Below are positions 63,704 through 64,000 of a DNA stretch of 64,000 nucleotides, piece after piece; position 1 is the stretch's first letter, and every line of letters starts with the position of its first letter. The DNA is taken from positions 1,064,001-1,128,000 of the forward strand of contig OZ022501.1 in assembly GCA_963989385.1 (NCBI GenBank), read 5' to 3'. The notes under the pieces are model-generated. The model saw only the letters and a program-made list of their open reading frames with translations. It ran no database searches and was not told where the DNA came from. The position numbers were made by a program, and so were the translations under genes. The DNA is from Ctena decussata. Taxonomy: Eukaryota; Mollusca; Bivalvia; Lucinida; Lucinidae.

Positions 63704-64000
63704 CCATCCATAGGTTAAGAAGATATTGGGCTTTAAAAAACTTTAACCAAAACATCCAGTCCAAAAATACTCCCAATTTTCTAAGTCCATGACCTTGATA
63801 TAATGGTCACATAGTGGGGTGGGGGTGGTACCCTGTTAAACTTTGGACCAATATCTAACTACAGTGCAAGTATCAAAGGAATCCATCCATGGGTTAAGAA
63901 GATATTGGGCTTTAAAAAACTTTAACCAAAACATCCAGTCCAAAAATACTCCCAATTTTCTAAGTCCATGACCTTGACATAAAGGTCACGGAGTGGGGTT

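Larger units (their letters stand above)
61861..64000 (+). repeat. Array element: two 713-bp repeats and 178-bp units
   Basis: CAAGAGCTGTCG(C/T)CTGACAGC starts copies at 61861 and 62574. Each holds GACTGCTATGCATAAAACTT, AGCTATCTCAGAAATAAGTC, a long G run and CTTTAACCAAAATCTTTAA. From about 63300 onward 178-bp units with CATGACCTTGACAT and AACTTTGGACCAATATCTAA continue to the window edge, interrupted by the SINE at 63429. Confidence 0.75.

Overview
The window looks like nuclear DNA from a mollusc, most likely a heterodont (clam-type) bivalve. The basis is the single spliced gene (GT-AG introns of 0.9-9.9 kb), the low gene density, and a mix of tRNA-derived SINEs, palindromic MITEs, Penelope-like and non-LTR retroelements, and tandem-array elements with runs such as TCCGTCCGTC. 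The taxon is an inference; no search was run.

The only clear host gene is an ATG4C/D-type autophagy cysteine protease on the + strand. Nine exons between 25813 and 48258 join in frame to 661 codons. The catalytic residues Cys325, Asp536 and His538 are present, as is a C-terminal F-x-x-L motif. The protein carries a long N-terminal extension (about 230 residues) with a Cys-x2-Cys-x7-Cys-x-Cys cluster. Its introns and presumed 3' UTR are full of palindromic MITEs. Intron 3 holds a near-identical 70-bp copy of part of exon 6, and exon 2 sits between two direct copies of one MITE.

Region by region: 1-2.3 kb has a SINE and no gene. 2.3-13.66 kb is a nest of fold-back (long inverted-arm) transposons. 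An outer element (9-bp target duplication) is split by a 10.3-kb element whose arms are arrays of GACAACTCGCCCCA. That element contains a LINE with a complete reverse transcriptase ORF, a Gag-like ORF broken by one stop codon, and another fold-back element (9-bp duplication), which in turn holds a smaller one with GGACAAAACGGACC arrays. 13.9-25.5 kb has LINE remnants, a 145-bp tandem array, a Penelope-like reverse transcriptase ORF with a truncated second copy, SINE remnants, and an element built of GCCAATGG motifs. 25.6-49.5 kb is the ATG4 locus. 49.5-64 kb has no recognisable gene; it holds two inverted copies of a tandem-array element, further arrays, a 1.5-kb terminal-inverted-repeat element, MITEs, a full-length SINE with a 13-bp target duplication, and long poly-G and poly-C runs.

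The strongest leads are the nested fold-back structure with its readable target duplications, the partial exon duplication and unusual N-terminus of ATG4, and a MiT/TFE-type E-box plus short upstream ORF just before the ATG4 start.
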